A DNA stretch of 64,000 nucleotides from Hanleya hanleyi (lineage: Eukaryota > Mollusca > Polyplacophora > Lepidopleurida > Hanleyidae). Below are positions 22,301 to 31,600 of this stretch, one piece after another. Made by a program: the position numbers and the translations under genes. The DNA is taken from NCBI GenBank assembly GCA_036873755.1, contig JAVTVY010018697.1, positions 16,955-80,954 on the forward strand. The letters run 5' to 3'. Each line of letters starts with the position of its first letter. Position 1 is the first letter of the stretch. The notes under the pieces were generated by a model. It searched no databases. It was not told the DNA's origin and saw only the letters and a list, made by a program, of their open reading frames with translations.

Positions 22301-23603
22301 GTGCAAAAGCTTTAAGATAAATCATATGATGTGGAGTAGAATGATTTAATAGCAAAATTGAAGAAAAATGTTGTCCTTCATTTAAGGCGACGCGAAATTC
22401 ACACTAACAGGGGTTCGATACTGCAGGGATTCCCCTGCCAGTTATTTCAGATTATACTTCTGAAATAAAATATGGTTTGTGCAAAAGCTTTCTGATAAAT
22501 CGATGCAGCAAAATTGAAGAAAAATGTTGTCCAAGGCGACATGAAATTCAAACCTAACAGGGGTTCGATACTGCGGGGACCCCCTCGCCGGTTATTTTCT
22601 CTTGTACTTGGGAAATAAAATAATGTCACCAACCTGTTAGTTATTACTATAAAAGGAAAAAAATTAGGTGATTCAGCATGTGTGTGAAAAAGCAATGTAC
22701 ACTGCAGGCTGAGAAGCTGTGAATAGGAAAAAGTCCAAAACTTTAACATTTAGTGCCCCAGGGGTGGAGAAATCCCCCAAGGGTAGTGCATAGGTTGAAC
22801 AAGTGTAGCATCATGTAAGCTCTCAGAATATATGGGAATTGGGGAGTTCCATCCAATGGTAATCTTGAATGGCCCAGGCTTTCTTGTATCAGGGAACCTT
22901 CAAAAGTCAAAATGAAACATGCAACCAAGGGTTCCCAATGGGCATAGATAACAGTGCAAAAGCCAAGCCATCAATAAACAAAATAAAAGAAATAATTAAA
23001 ATTCATGAAATCATCATAGCCATCTGAAAATCTAATCACTTCATCAGTCAACATTCAGGAAGCTCTCACCAAAGTTTGGTCAGGCCTGACTTGATAGATC
23101 TGCAGATATTCAGCGGACAAGAACATGTTGATGGGCATAGATAACATTGCAAAAGTTGAGCCATCAATAAATAATAAAAAAAATAATTAAAAATCACGAA
23201 ATCATCATAGCCATCTAAAAATCTAATCATTTCTTCAGTCAACATTCAGGAAGCTCTCACCAAAGTTTGGTCAGGCCCGCCTTCATAGATCTGCAGATAT
23301 TCAGCGGACAAGAAAATGTTGACGGACGGACGTCCGGACGGACGTACGTACATGGCAACGACAAGACCCTACAGCCCTATGGGCTGAGGGGTAAAAAGTC
23401 ATACCTCTTCCAACAATTCAGCAAAAGTTCTTCTTATACCATCTCGCACGAACACCACAGCTTCTTTGTCAGGGTGCATTTCCACCCGCTGCTGGAAGGC
23501 TTTACCAATGGTGTTACCCTGCAAAGAGACATCTGTCGTGCCGTGGACGTAGCTCCATTTCAACTTCTCTACACTCGCACATCTAGCAGTGCTTGATAAC
23601 AGC
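7266..23603 (-). CDS. ACSF2: ACSF2-type medium-chain acyl-CoA ligase gene (partial, at least six exons)
   Basis: This gene encodes an ATP-dependent acyl-CoA synthetase of the AMP-forming family. It activates medium-chain fatty acids to acyl-CoA through an acyl-adenylate, normally in the mitochondrial matrix. In transcription order the exons are 23603-23405, 16273-16145, 15169-15116, 13715-13597, 8071-7954 and 7361-7266; all have AG acceptors and GT donors, and phases agree. The translated order follows the vertebrate ACSF2 N-terminal half: TIGKAFQQRVEMHPDKEAVV, RGDRVGIWGPNSWEWV, VNPLYRPEELEYVLNK, VGCKALVSAETFRTQDYYEM, EPVNIQFTS and the phosphate-binding loop GTTGSPKGATLSHHN. Missing: the first exon(s) with the transit peptide; possibly a small exon between 13597 and 8071, where homologues have about 15 more residues; and everything after the P-loop exon, which should lie left of this window. 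Splicing 13597 directly to 8071 would stay in frame. The introns hold MITEs, NREs and SINEs. Confidence 0.9.
7954..8071 (-). CDS. ACSF2: ACSF2 exon preceding the P-loop
   Basis: The 118-bp exon has acceptor CCTGTTTGTAG and donor TCG|GTACGT. After one base of a split codon it encodes GTFKFSEIMSAGTTAERTAI, a middle segment, and DEPVNIQFTS. The INIQFTS motif directly precedes the GTTG phosphate-binding loop, as expected of the family. The longer open frames around it are intron. Confidence 0.92.
8509..8970 (-). mobile_element. Diverged TTAA-MITE copy in an ACSF2 intron
   Basis: CTATCGGGCCTGGGG at the left and GGCCTGG at the right are decayed termini. The interior matches the 6126-6706 element in reverse orientation, including CTTGAGCTAGGAGGCTG, a degraded CRE pair near 8690 and CCATGATCCTCTG. 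The flanking TTAA is no longer recognisable. A 68-codon open frame over it (8474-8680) is not a gene. Confidence 0.75.
8975..9780. other. Intronic, nothing recognised
   Basis: AT-rich sequence within the ACSF2 gene, between the exons at 13597 and 8071. I see no exon, shared repeat or strong structure. Confidence 0.5.
9783..10358 (+). mobile_element. Diverged relative of the NRE family
   Basis: It has the same module order as the NRE at 1-975: CTGTACA...TGTACA arms (9896-9902, 9949-9954) enclosing GATTCTGCTGG (9909-9919) and a GGAC/GTCC hairpin (9921-9933); the CGGTGCTACGGGCCGTGTGG block; and the AGAT-flanked hairpin (10222-10244; CAGCTGC, loop AATAAAAGT, GCGGCTG). Related sequence occurs near both ends (GTGAATGTGGGAGGCC near 9787 and CTGAATGTGACGTGCC near 10287), like the pseudo-LTRs of Penelope-like elements. 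No protein is encoded. Confidence 0.65.
10359..13596. other. ACSF2 intron, no exon found
   Basis: Homologues have about 15 residues (LPDL-like) between the exons at 13597 and 8071. I could not locate a convincing exon for them here. Small open frames at 10181-10519, 10778-11259 and 11925-12110 show no recognisable motifs. The stretch 11370-11530 is a diverged copy of sequence at 45110-45280, so at least part is repeat. Confidence 0.5.
13597..13715 (-). CDS. ACSF2: ACSF2 exon: VGCKAL segment
   Basis: The 119-bp exon has acceptor GTGTAATTAG and donor CACAG|GTAAATG. It encodes VGCKALVSAETFRTQDYYEM followed by LFHLIPELVYAAPSRIYSH plus two bases of a split codon. The GCKAL and FKTQ-YY patterns identify ACSF2 rather than other acyl-CoA synthetases. 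Confidence 0.92.
14190..14648 (-). mobile_element. 5'-truncated TTAA-MITE next to a Naiad-tail fragment
   Basis: From about 14285 the sequence matches the MITE interior (TCGATTTTTCGGTCAGATTT, then GGCCGCCATCTTGAATTTAC). It ends GGCCTGGTTGGG followed by TTAA at 14649-14652. Just before it, 14190-14280 (AATACGGATTTGATGAAC... AAAACTGTTGACC) matches the middle of the Naiad 3' tail. Confidence 0.72.
14678..14696 (-). promoter_or_regulatory. Three nuclear-receptor half-sites with a perfect DR1
   Basis: TGACCTTTGACCTTGACCT contains three TGACCT half-sites: the first pair is spaced by one base (DR1, AGGTCA-A-AGGTCA on the minus strand) and the second pair is contiguous (DR0). DR1 is the classic site for HNF4, RXR and PPAR-like receptors, which control fatty-acid genes. 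It lies in the ACSF2 intron between the exons at 15116 and 13715. It could also be chance or part of a repeat; neighbouring sequence (14756 and 14843) is duplicated. Confidence 0.35.
15116..15169 (-). CDS. ACSF2: ACSF2 micro-exon
   Basis: This 54-bp, 18-codon exon (VSVNPLYRPEELEYVLNK) is in phase 0 at both ends, with acceptor CTCCTTAACAG and donor AAG|GTAAGG. It matches the segment that in vertebrate ACSF2 directly follows the AGxIL motif. The reading frame runs on past the donor, but that stretch is intron. Confidence 0.92.
15203..15438 (+). mobile_element. Internally deleted NRE
   Basis: The copy matches the NRE from TCATGTGACGACGATACAGC to CCCTTATATGTGTTTTAATT but lacks the middle: the CCGCTTA/GGGGCCGT block and the hairpin are missing between GTTGTCTGAG and ACAACACATATC. 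It sits 34 bp upstream of the exon at 15116-15169. Confidence 0.75.
16145..16273 (-). CDS. ACSF2: ACSF2 exon: start of AMP-binding domain
   Basis: The 129-bp, 43-codon exon is in phase 0 at both ends, with acceptor CATGACAG and donor CTC|GTAAGT. It begins SDKLAAGF and contains KRGDRVGIWGPNSWEWVV and AAARAGMIL. The GD-V-I--PNS--W pattern is the conserved A1-type region of acyl-CoA synthetases. The MITE at 16364 lies just upstream in the intron. Confidence 0.93.
16866..17345. repeat. Minisatellite with complex repeat units
   Basis: Blocks such as GTGTCGCTGTAGAAAATATA, CTTATGAAGTGTCGTTTTAA and GTCGCTCTGGCAGGAGAATA recur three times with spacings of about 133 and 183 bp. Part of the same pattern reappears at 20425-20590. 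A 171-codon open frame on the minus strand (16841-17356) reads as repeated FIRYVYFLQRHTKNDTFIEL-type units; it has no flanking gene features, and the plus strand is also open over part of it, so I do not call a gene. Confidence 0.75.
18581..19626. repeat. 522-bp tandem duplication
   Basis: TGACAACGAG at 18581 and 19103 start two nearly identical 522-bp copies (18581-19102 and 19103-19626) that both end in GAGTCGGTATAGCTAAGACA. They differ by a few substitutions and short indels, which implies a recent event. Short open frames in both copies have no recognisable product. Confidence 0.9.
20710..21050. other. ACSF2 intron, nothing recognised
   Basis: No exon, element terminus or shared repeat was seen between the TTAA at 20706-20709 and the SINE at 21062. 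Confidence 0.5.
21062..21250 (-). mobile_element. tRNA-headed SINE (SINE-B), longest copy, 11-bp target duplication
   Basis: The flanks are GCACATGTAGG at 21051-21061 and 21251-21261. Read on the minus strand, the element starts with a B-box-like GGGTTCGAGCCC, then a core with GGGTACTCCGGCTTCCTCC, then CTGTCACCATATGAGTGAAA, and ends in a TCCC-repeat tail. Shorter copies are at 24424-24551(-) and 47717-47831(+). Confidence 0.85.
22150..22610. repeat. Three imperfect tandem units (about 124 and 179 bp apart)
   Basis: Blocks with TTTGTGCAAAAGCTTT, GATAAATCATATGATG and AATTGAAGAAAAATGTTGTC recur from about 22168, 22292 and 22471. The second and third units also contain ACAGGGGTTCGATACTGC. No coding potential was seen. 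Confidence 0.75.
22939..23324. repeat. 193-bp tandem duplication with GACG-rich tail
   Basis: GGGCATAGATAACA begins two adjacent copies (22939 and 23132) that share ATCATCATAGCCATCT and TCACCAAAGTTTGGTCAGGC. The second runs into a GACGGACG-type simple repeat and ACATGGCAACGACAAGACC. It looks like part of a dispersed invertebrate repeat. It lies just downstream of the ACSF2 exon at 23405-23603. Confidence 0.75.
23405..23603 (-). CDS. ACSF2: ACSF2 exon: N-terminal region
   Basis: This 199-bp exon has acceptor TTTGTAACTTTCAG and donor GAG|GTATGA. It encodes about 66 residues, including HGTTDVSLQGNTIGKAFQQ and ending RRTFAELLEE, the region before the first core helices of the AMP-binding domain. 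It starts with one leftover base of a split codon and ends in phase 0, joining the exon at 16273. At least one upstream exon is needed for the start codon and mitochondrial targeting peptide; I did not find it. Confidence 0.9.
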
Positions 23604-24209
23604 CTGAAAGTTACAAATTAAAGCATACCTAGTTATATTGGAGAGCAGTACCTCAATAACTTCGTTATTAGGGGTCGAACAATATTTACAGCCAGAGGGG
23701 ATGGTGAGTTATGTGTGTGTGGGTGGGGGGGGGTCGAACTCTTCTTTCATAGAATTGGAGAATATGGTAGCCGCCTCCCTATCATTGCCTCAAAATCAAT
23801 CCTGATAGCCCTCTCCTTCAGCCAGCCGATATTATGTTGTCATGTACATTATTGGGACAAAACAATTTCAAATTCACTTATTTGGTAAATTTTGAGAATC
23901 GTATTCGGTAGGTCATCTTTGTCTATGACATAATTCAGGTTGGATAGTAAATCAATGCTTTCCAGGAATGAATGTTGAAATCTGCTATGATGTTGATCAT
24001 ATGATGTCAAATTAAGGCCTTTTGCGTGCGGATAAGGCGGTTATAATGTGTAAATTCACTATGGCAGATTAGCTAATCACACTATGAAAAGCCACCCTGT
24101 CGAGCAACATTTTCCAGCCCTGATCCAGTGGCTTAAGCCTATGAAATTCATTACATTTCGATTTCTGCTGTAAAAGAGCCAAAACCATTTTAAATTGAGT
24201 GTCATTTGA

Positions 24210-25210
24210 CTAGTGATTTTCATCTTCTGATATCATAAAATACTCGATGTCCACTGTTCTTTCCCATACAGGAGTCTGTTGCTCTACACAAATATATTCA
24301 ACATTGTTCAGGAATGCAACTCTGCTCTGTATATTAAGGGAACAGGAAATCACATGCTCTCGGGAATGGATTCCTCCTCCACACTCACATAGTGGTCCGT
24401 CCATCAAATTCAGGTTGTACAGAAGGAAGGAAGGGAATTTGGCTTAATGTCACACTCAAGTTTGTTTCACTCATATGGTGACAATCAGTTTGGTTGGTGG
24501 AGGAAGCCGGAGTACCCGGAGAGAACCACCGCCCTTCGGCAAGTAATCAGTTTGTACAGATGAGACTGGAGTCTTCTAGTGACCCTTTATGGATCGAATA
24601 ATTTGACGCTTCACCTTTTTGGAGAGGTTTGATCGCTTCCGGCTTCTTGAAACAAATGATACTAGCTCATAGGTTGGCTTGTCCCTGTCAGAAATTGATG
24701 ACTGCGCTGGCTCAAGCTCATTCACTTTTGTGTGATGGTCTGTCAATTCATTTCCAGCCAGATCTACATGACCTGCAATCTAGTGAATGGCGCCTGATGT
24801 TTTGTTTCTTTTGGTTTGAGTATAGTTAACCCGGCGTTAATAACGTTAGACGTTAGATGCTGTCTATCAAGTCCTGACGTAAAAAGCAAAGTCCTCTAGT
24901 TAGTAGGCTGAAGATAGATGATCTGCAGTCACAGAATATGTGGACCTGGGTAAATCCATGTGTTTCACGGTATTTTTGGCAGTAATTTACTGCTAGTACA
25001 ATGGCATGTAACTCTCCATGATATCTGAGCCCTGATGATAGGTTGGAAGGTCATGTAACAGAGAGTTGTGTGACATGGTCGTGCATATCCCAGTGCTGAA
25101 CCATCGGTGAAAATAATTGGGGTGTCAGGTATTTCAGCTAATTGATCCAGAGCACTAATTTTGGCTGGGTAAGTCTGTTCCGGTGTGCAGTTGCCAACAG
25201 AGCCAAACTC
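24210..25210 (-). pseudogene. Decayed LINE remnant: RNase H and C-terminal Cys-rich tail
   Basis: Minus-strand reading near 25108 gives IIFTDGSALGYARPC, the first RNase H active-site block (TDGSA). Further along come an ILCDCRSS block carrying a later catalytic Asp and, near 24360, CECGGGIHSREHVISC, typical of the C-terminal Cys/His tail of LINEs with RNase H. Stops and frameshifts are frequent. A SINE at 24424-24551 splits the remnant. It differs from the LINE at 976-1630. Confidence 0.75.
24424..24551 (-). mobile_element. SINE-B copy, 5'-truncated, 9-bp target duplication
   Basis: TTGTACAGA occurs at 24415-24423 and 24552-24560 on either side. The insert matches the core and tail of the SINE at 21062-21250 but lacks its tRNA-like head. 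It interrupts the LINE remnant in this region. Confidence 0.85.
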
Positions 25211-28200
25211 GAAGGCGGGTTAAACCTTTAGCCTTTTCAAATGAGAGTCTCCATGTGTGGAAGTTTGTCAGTTACTTGCCAGCGGGCGGTGATTCTTCCG
25301 GGTAAATTCTGTTGTCCTGTTTTCAGATTGCTGAGACATTTCCATCCTCCCAGTAGCGCTGACCAGTGCCGAGTACGTTTTGATTTTTCCACAGCACAAG
25401 ATATCTTTGTTAATATTATATCACAGTTATATTTATCTACATGTATATCAGTGATTGGAAGTTTCTTTTTCTTAATTCTGAGATGTTTTGGCGTTCATCA
25501 ATAGACGTCAAATGAAATTCTGAACAAAGGAAACAACTCATATTACTTCATTTCAAAGTTGATTGCGAACAAATAATTCAGTTTTTTGCGCGCATTTGCA
25601 CAGTTATCACTCGGTATAGATGCCATATACGTCGAGAAACTAATCTACCGTCATTTGATGGAAACAGTTACAGAGAATCCCAAGGGGAAGTCTTACGCGT
25701 CAAATTCCCCCCATATTGGGGGGTTGCTACAACGCACGCGTGAGACTCTTCTCAGGACGGGAATGCTCAAAAGAATGCCATCAGATAACTGCAGAGGTTA
25801 AAAGGAAGAAAATGATCTCACTTCCTACAAAACTCGATGCTCGTGATATGATTATCTCAGATTAAATGCGTAGCTGTTTTGTTATCGGATATCATTGGTT
25901 AACGTTTAGTTCTCCATACTTAGAATGTTCAGATTTATTCTAGACACAGTACAGCAAAGATGATCACATGACCAGCCTGGGCAGTTGAAAAGTGGTCGTA
26001 CCAAAATAGAGTTTCCGTTCTACAAAATGGATGAATTGCATTGTAGATTGGTACCTCCCACGCGAAGAGCGGCTAGTGGTAATGAAGAACATCGATATGT
26101 AATTTGAGACTAAGCTACAGGGAGGTTAGTTTTCCAGCGTCGAACTGAAGGTGTTTAACCTGGGAAGTATTGGGGGAAATATTATTTAATTCTGACCCAC
26201 ATTGGTACGGTAAGACGGGCTGTACAGGACGGGGGGTTATACTCGACAGAACATGGGTACCGGTGTGATCGGTGGCAAGCATCTACTCTAGGGTAGTGTA
26301 GGGTCGGACCCGATAGCAGCGCTTTAGTCGGCGAACTGCTAGAGACCATGTAAATTTGTTACCGGTAAAATAGTTGATATGTGTGAGCTGCCAACAATGG
26401 CCAAACATCGGGCTGCTAATACAGAGAAGTGGAGGTCTTTTACCTGAGAGGGAAAACAACAACATGGAAGCATCATCGCAAGTCAGGTTACCACTTTTAG
26501 GAAGTCGACCGAGCTCTTAGTGTAAACCCGAAAGTGAGAATGATGTTCATGATGGAGTGACGAGTTGCTGTCTGTAGAAGGGTTCAAGCCGAGTATCTCA
26601 TAAGGTTATTCCTTGTATGAGAGGGAAACCAGTCGCATTCACGGATATTCGGACAGTTCACGGTGGGAGGCATCCGGCATTCTGTGCAGACCTACCTTGG
26701 GGGCAGATACGACTGAAAAGTGGTGAGACGACACGCATTCTAAAGACATTACGTGCATATGGAGTGAGTGGGGACGATACATTTACATCAGAAGCAAGAG
26801 AGCTGCTGTATCCACAGACCGCTCCACCGGTATGGGAGGAAGGACGTCGAGCCCCAACACATGCAACAATACGCTGCCAAGTTCAGTGTGTGCGCCAACA
26901 GTTATTGCCTGGCTCGGCGAGCCTTTTTCATTCAGATTTGGCTTTCCGTACTTTTTGCATACAATTTTAAAGGTGTCGCGTTTCGAGTATTGTACACACC
27001 GTACGAAGGAATAAACTATATTAAAATTGGCCCTTTAAACGTATGCGTTATTGGTTTCATTTTAATTTTAAAATCTAGATATTCAGCCAACACAACCTCT
27101 TTTGAAATCGCGGCAAAGCGATCAATCGTTTGTTTTTGGAGAGGTTTTTTTATTAATTCTATGAAACGTTTTAGCAGTGCCGTTCTTGGAGATGAAGATA
27201 TCAGTATTGTTGTATTTTTGTTTTGTTTTTAATGAACAAAATGATATATCTTGATACCTTCAAAAGTCGTTCAACTTTGAATAATGCACGAAATATATAT
27301 GTCCGGAAAAAATGTGCACATTCTGCACAGACTAACACCCAATGTTGGAAATTCTGATGTAGCTTGTTCAAGGCAACGGTTTGGTAAAACAATGGGAAGC
27401 TCTAAAATAACGAAATTCTCTCACGGCGTATATACTTTCTTCACACAAAAGTTGTCTGAAGCAACTGAAATTGCACCGCTTGTCCAGTTGGCGCATGTTC
27501 CATAAATCCGAGTGACTGGTAGATATTAAAATTAACTTTTTTGTTTTATTGTTCAATTAATTACACGAAATATTCGGGTGATGCTTATTTTCTCAAATTG
27601 TCAGGAATTTCTCATCTGCACTGTCATTATATCTATTGAACATGAAATAACAATATTCAGCTAATATAATATGAAGAGAATGAATATGGTTACAAAGATA
27701 TACAATATTTATAAATAAATTATAGGCATGTCACCTCTATTACAGTAATACAAATATGCTCAAATCCAGTGATAAACGTAATATAGTTAAGGCAATATAT
27801 ACATCGGATGAATGCATGAAATAATAACCGAAATAATAACCACCTGATACAAATTTCTCGAATTATTCGCTGTCTGACATTGGTCGTCTATTATTTCAAT
27901 TATCGTACATATTCGTTCATCAAGCTGTATTCCGGTAGTTCCTGGTGCATAAGGCGTGAAGATAGTTTTTCAGGCATGACTGAACGAACACTACTTAGGG
28001 TCAGGCACGCGTTTCCCGTGTACAATTAGAATGGGACTTCTCCTGCAACGCTTGAGTAATACCGCGCCAGGAACAACCACCTAATAGTAATACCACAGCC
28101 ACCAGTCAGATTTTCGGACAGGTTTCCGCCCAAGTAGCACACAGCCGGAAGTGACATAATGTGCAAAACTGAAGTTGTTCAAATTGAATCCTGTACATGT

Positions 28201-28490
28201 TGATTTTCCCCTATACGTCATCACCACGTCGAAAGATCATCTTCCGCTATTGGGGGTAGGGATAAAGTGGAGTGAGCCTGTGAAACGGGGCATACGTTGT
28301 TGGAAGGTTGCGCCCAGAAGTGTGGGCGACACCTCACCACTAAATGCGGACCTCACTTGACTGACATTGTAACATATGATCCGTAGCTCTGTTCCTACGA
28401 CATTCCCTAATACGAGGCCAGCACTCTATTGAGAGGCCTACATTCTATTGAGAAGAGGGCTAGTACCTAAGTCTGTGGTTGTCCATCCCT
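25211..28490. other. No gene recognised
   Basis: Most of this stretch is AT-rich and featureless. The part at about 26000-27000 is richer in G+C and has open frames of 117 and 154 codons (26617-26970 and 26768-27232) in two overlapping frames. Neither resembles a family I know and no splice structure is evident, so I leave them uncalled. Confidence 0.45.
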
Positions 28491-28811
28491 GCCACAATTC
28501 GCCATTTACAGGATGCCTGTAAATAATATATACCATGGTATAAAGTGTCAAGCCCGCCACAATTCGTATTTACAGGATGCCTGTAATTATTTTGTACCAT
28601 GGTATAAAATGCCAAGCTTGCCATACTTCGTATTTACTGGATGCCTGTAATTTTTTTGTACCATGGTATAAAATGCTAAGCTTGCCATAATTCGTATTTA
28701 CAGGATGCCTGTAATTATTTTGTACCATGGTATAAAATCGCCAAGCCTGCCATAATTCGTATTTACAGGATGCCTGTATTTATTTGTACCATGGTATAAA
28801 ATCATTTAGCC
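28491..28811. repeat. Five-unit tandem array (64-65 bp) with two palindromes per unit
   Basis: Units start at 28491, 28556, 28620, 28684 and 28749. Each contains TTTACAGGATGCCTGTAA (inverted TACAGG/CCTGTA around a 3-nt centre) and TACCATGGTATAAA (a perfect TACCATGGTA palindrome). The palindromes are better conserved than the linker between them. Confidence 0.9.
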
Positions 28812-28984
28812 GTAACTCATAAACAACTCGATGTCTTATCAAGAATATTAAATTTGACAAATGAGTAAACTTGTAACAAGCGTAGACATAGCGTAAAGCC
28901 CGGCACCAAATTTGTAAAAGCGCATATCATTGGTGGAAATAATAAGAAGGCGTAAATTTACGACTTACGACTAAATGAATTACA

Positions 28985-29533
28985 GGTATCCTGTGTCCCC
29001 CTATTGAACTTTTCTCTGCTGCATCGAAACGACAAAACCGAGGAGGCTGAAACTTGGTGACTTTTGAGCTTATCTTATTGGGGTCATTTTGAACCTATTC
29101 TCATATACCCCGGGCAGAGGATCATGGGTAAATTCGGAATGGCGGCCATGTGGTATCCGAGAAAGTCGTGTTTTTCAATCTTTTCGCCCCATTTCTCCAC
29201 ATTTTTCTTGCCTAAAAGGCCTTGAAAGTATTTTATTTATGCAAAGCTAGTTATTCTATATCTTATTTGATTTTTTGGAGAGAAAAATCGGAAAAATGGA
29301 AATTTCGAAAAATCTACCGAAATAAGGCGAAAAAAGGCTTCCGAGAAGATGACGTCACTGTGACGTCATCATGTCGGCCATCTTGGATGTTTTTTACATT
29401 TTCCGATAGAGCTTGAATCCAAGATACTGTGTGGGAAGTTTCAGCGTGCTAGCCTTAGTGGTAGAGAAAATATATAGTGGGGGAGGGGGGACCCAGGCTG
29501 CGATACACCCCAAATCGCCCAGGCCAGGTAGGG
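28985..29533 (+). mobile_element. TTAA-MITE copy, left end lost
   Basis: The interior matches the 6126 element (TTATTGGGGTCATTTTGA, GAGGATCATGGGTAAATTC) and keeps both CRE octamers at 29350-29368. The right end reads CCAGGCCAGGTAGGG followed by TTAA (29534-29537). The left terminal repeat is not recognisable. Confidence 0.82.
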
Positions 29534-29539
29534 TTAAAC

Positions 29540-30630
29540 TATAAATACAACATTGTAAATAGGAATTCATTTAACCACGGCCTAGCTGGTACCGGGAGAC
29601 ATCCTACTGTATATGTCACTGAATATTATTGTTCATTTATTCGAATAGTACCACTTGGTTGTTTCTACACTTTCATATTACCTCGATCCAGACAACGGAC
29701 CGTGACCCAACAACGCTACCGTTAAACGAGGCTAAGTTCAGCTAGGGTCCACTACTGCCCGGTACGTTGCACGAGTAGGTAAACTCACGATATGTTGGCA
29801 TAACTCAGCAGTGGACAAACATACAGGTACATGTAGTTCACCAACACAATAATCCCCTAGTGCATAAACTTGTTATGATAGTGCATTATCACTCAAGCTA
29901 TGAAAATGTACAACACCAATTTAGTGTATTTTCACAATAATAATACGAGCATATGATTGCCGAATAGAAAACCTGCTTTGTTTTTATCATGAACTGATAA
30001 CTTGTATAGATAAAGGTGTTCAGATTTTTGTCTATACCCCTGAAAACATGATCGTGTCATTGCTTACCGTGATTGTCTACCGACATGCGCTTTCATTTTA
30101 CACTTTGCATCGCAAATCGAACTCTTTCGCAAGAGAGAGGAAGTCAAACACTGCACATTTTCGGATGCAAGGTACTGTATACTGGCGTTGTTAACACAAC
30201 GGATCGACAGCAACATACGTAACACCACCATAGTAGCTCGACTTGACAGGAGTAAAAAAAATCGGATATACTGCATGCGTATTTATACATTTGAAGTCTG
30301 CGAACCGTGTCAGATGTACTGCATACATATATACACATTTGAGAACGCGACCATGAGATTGACCCTCCAGCCACCCTTGACCGTATGTGAAACTGAACTA
30401 AAGTAGATCAAACAATGACGAATGATCGACATCACCTCTTCTTTTCCGTCACAAGCATGAACTCAGGTCCGTCAGGTCCGACATCTGTTATGGTCCGTGT
30501 CAGTAATTTGACGATTTCCACAATGAAAAGAAAACATTCTATTCCATCAATGGAGTTCGATCTGTTTATGACTCAGTATTTGTGTATTACTTATTGACAA
30601 GTTGTATAGAAAAGTGTTATGTTAAACCTC
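29540..30630. other. No gene recognised
   Basis: Short overlapping open frames on both strands; none shows a motif. No shared repeat was identified. Confidence 0.45.
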
Positions 30631-30639
30631 TCTGGGTTT

Positions 30640-31215
30640 TACAAGGAAGACGAAAATAAGGGTTTCAGATAAAGATAAGGATTTTATATGACGAACATCA
30701 TGATGTCTTGCCTAAATCTTTGAAATCTGTTGACCGCTTCTCTCCCACAGGAACCATCCTGTGTGTTTTCTTCATTTGGTATTACCGCAGTGCGAAAAGG
30801 TTCTTTTGATTACTGAAGAGGAAATTATATTTTGGAAGACGACGGACTACCATATACAGACCCGGAGAAATATGCTGTAGATAGATGTCATCATGTTTTG
30901 TGAGATAACTGTATAGGAATATAGGAAAAATCAGCTTAGTGGCCGTATATTTCTGACACCAAAATGTTTGTTATTAGACATTTTAATAAAAAATCATGTC
31001 AACTTCCCTTTCCTGGACAGTAATATAGCCGAATTCTCTGCGTATAGTCTATATCTTGTTACTTTTGTGACCGTTTTAATCAACATCGCAATATACACAT
31101 GTACTATTTTAGTAAATAGTTTAGCACGCTATGTTGACAAAGGTGATAAGTATCACAAATTGATCACGAAACTGTGCCTAATCTCGCTCAGCCCAAGGCT
31201 ATGGGCCGTATGGAT
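30640..31215 (+). pseudogene. Two old Naiad-tail fragments
   Basis: 30680-30760 (ACATCATGATGTCTTGCC, GTTGACCGCTTCTCTC) matches the middle of the Naiad tail. 30990-31215 matches the end of the RT coding part plus the start of the tail (CCTTTCCTGGACAGTAATAT, then GTGCCTAATCTCGCT and GGGCCGTATGG). Their order is reversed relative to an intact tail, so these are two insertions or a rearranged one. Divergence is high. Confidence 0.6.
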
Positions 31216-31236
31216 GAAATTTGTTGAGAGATTTCC

Positions 31237-31600
31237 ACGATGTTTATGGTGAGTGAGTTAGTGAATAAGATATAAAGTCTCTTTCGGCAATTTTTCTGTC
31301 ATATCACGACAGTGTGCCTGCATGTGGCAGAGCGGTTTCAATGCCGTCTTTTATAGAGCTGCTTCACCGAAGCATCATCATGATGCCGTAAGCGGACGAA
31401 ATACTTCGCTCAGTGACATTATCTTGACATCGGGCCAACTAGTCATTGATCTGTCCTCGAAATGCTGAGCGCCAAACGAGGACGCAGCAAGTTAATTTTT
31501 TATGTCTTAGGAATGACTCGACCAAGGATCGATCCCAGGACATTTCGCTTCATAGACGGACGCTCTCTAGATCATCCCAGTGTTATCCCACGATGTTTAT
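31237..31600 (+). mobile_element. Long molluscan-type dispersed repeat (SINE-C family)
   Basis: It begins GTGAGTGAGTTAGTG and continues TCATATCACGACAGTGTGCC, GCTGCTTCACCGAAGCATCA, ATGCTGAGCGCCAAACGAGG and ATGACTCGACCAAGGATCGA. From memory this resembles a repeat common in bivalve and gastropod genomes. Shorter relatives are at 33005-33140(+) and 44555-44785(+). No flanking duplication was resolved. Confidence 0.6.
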
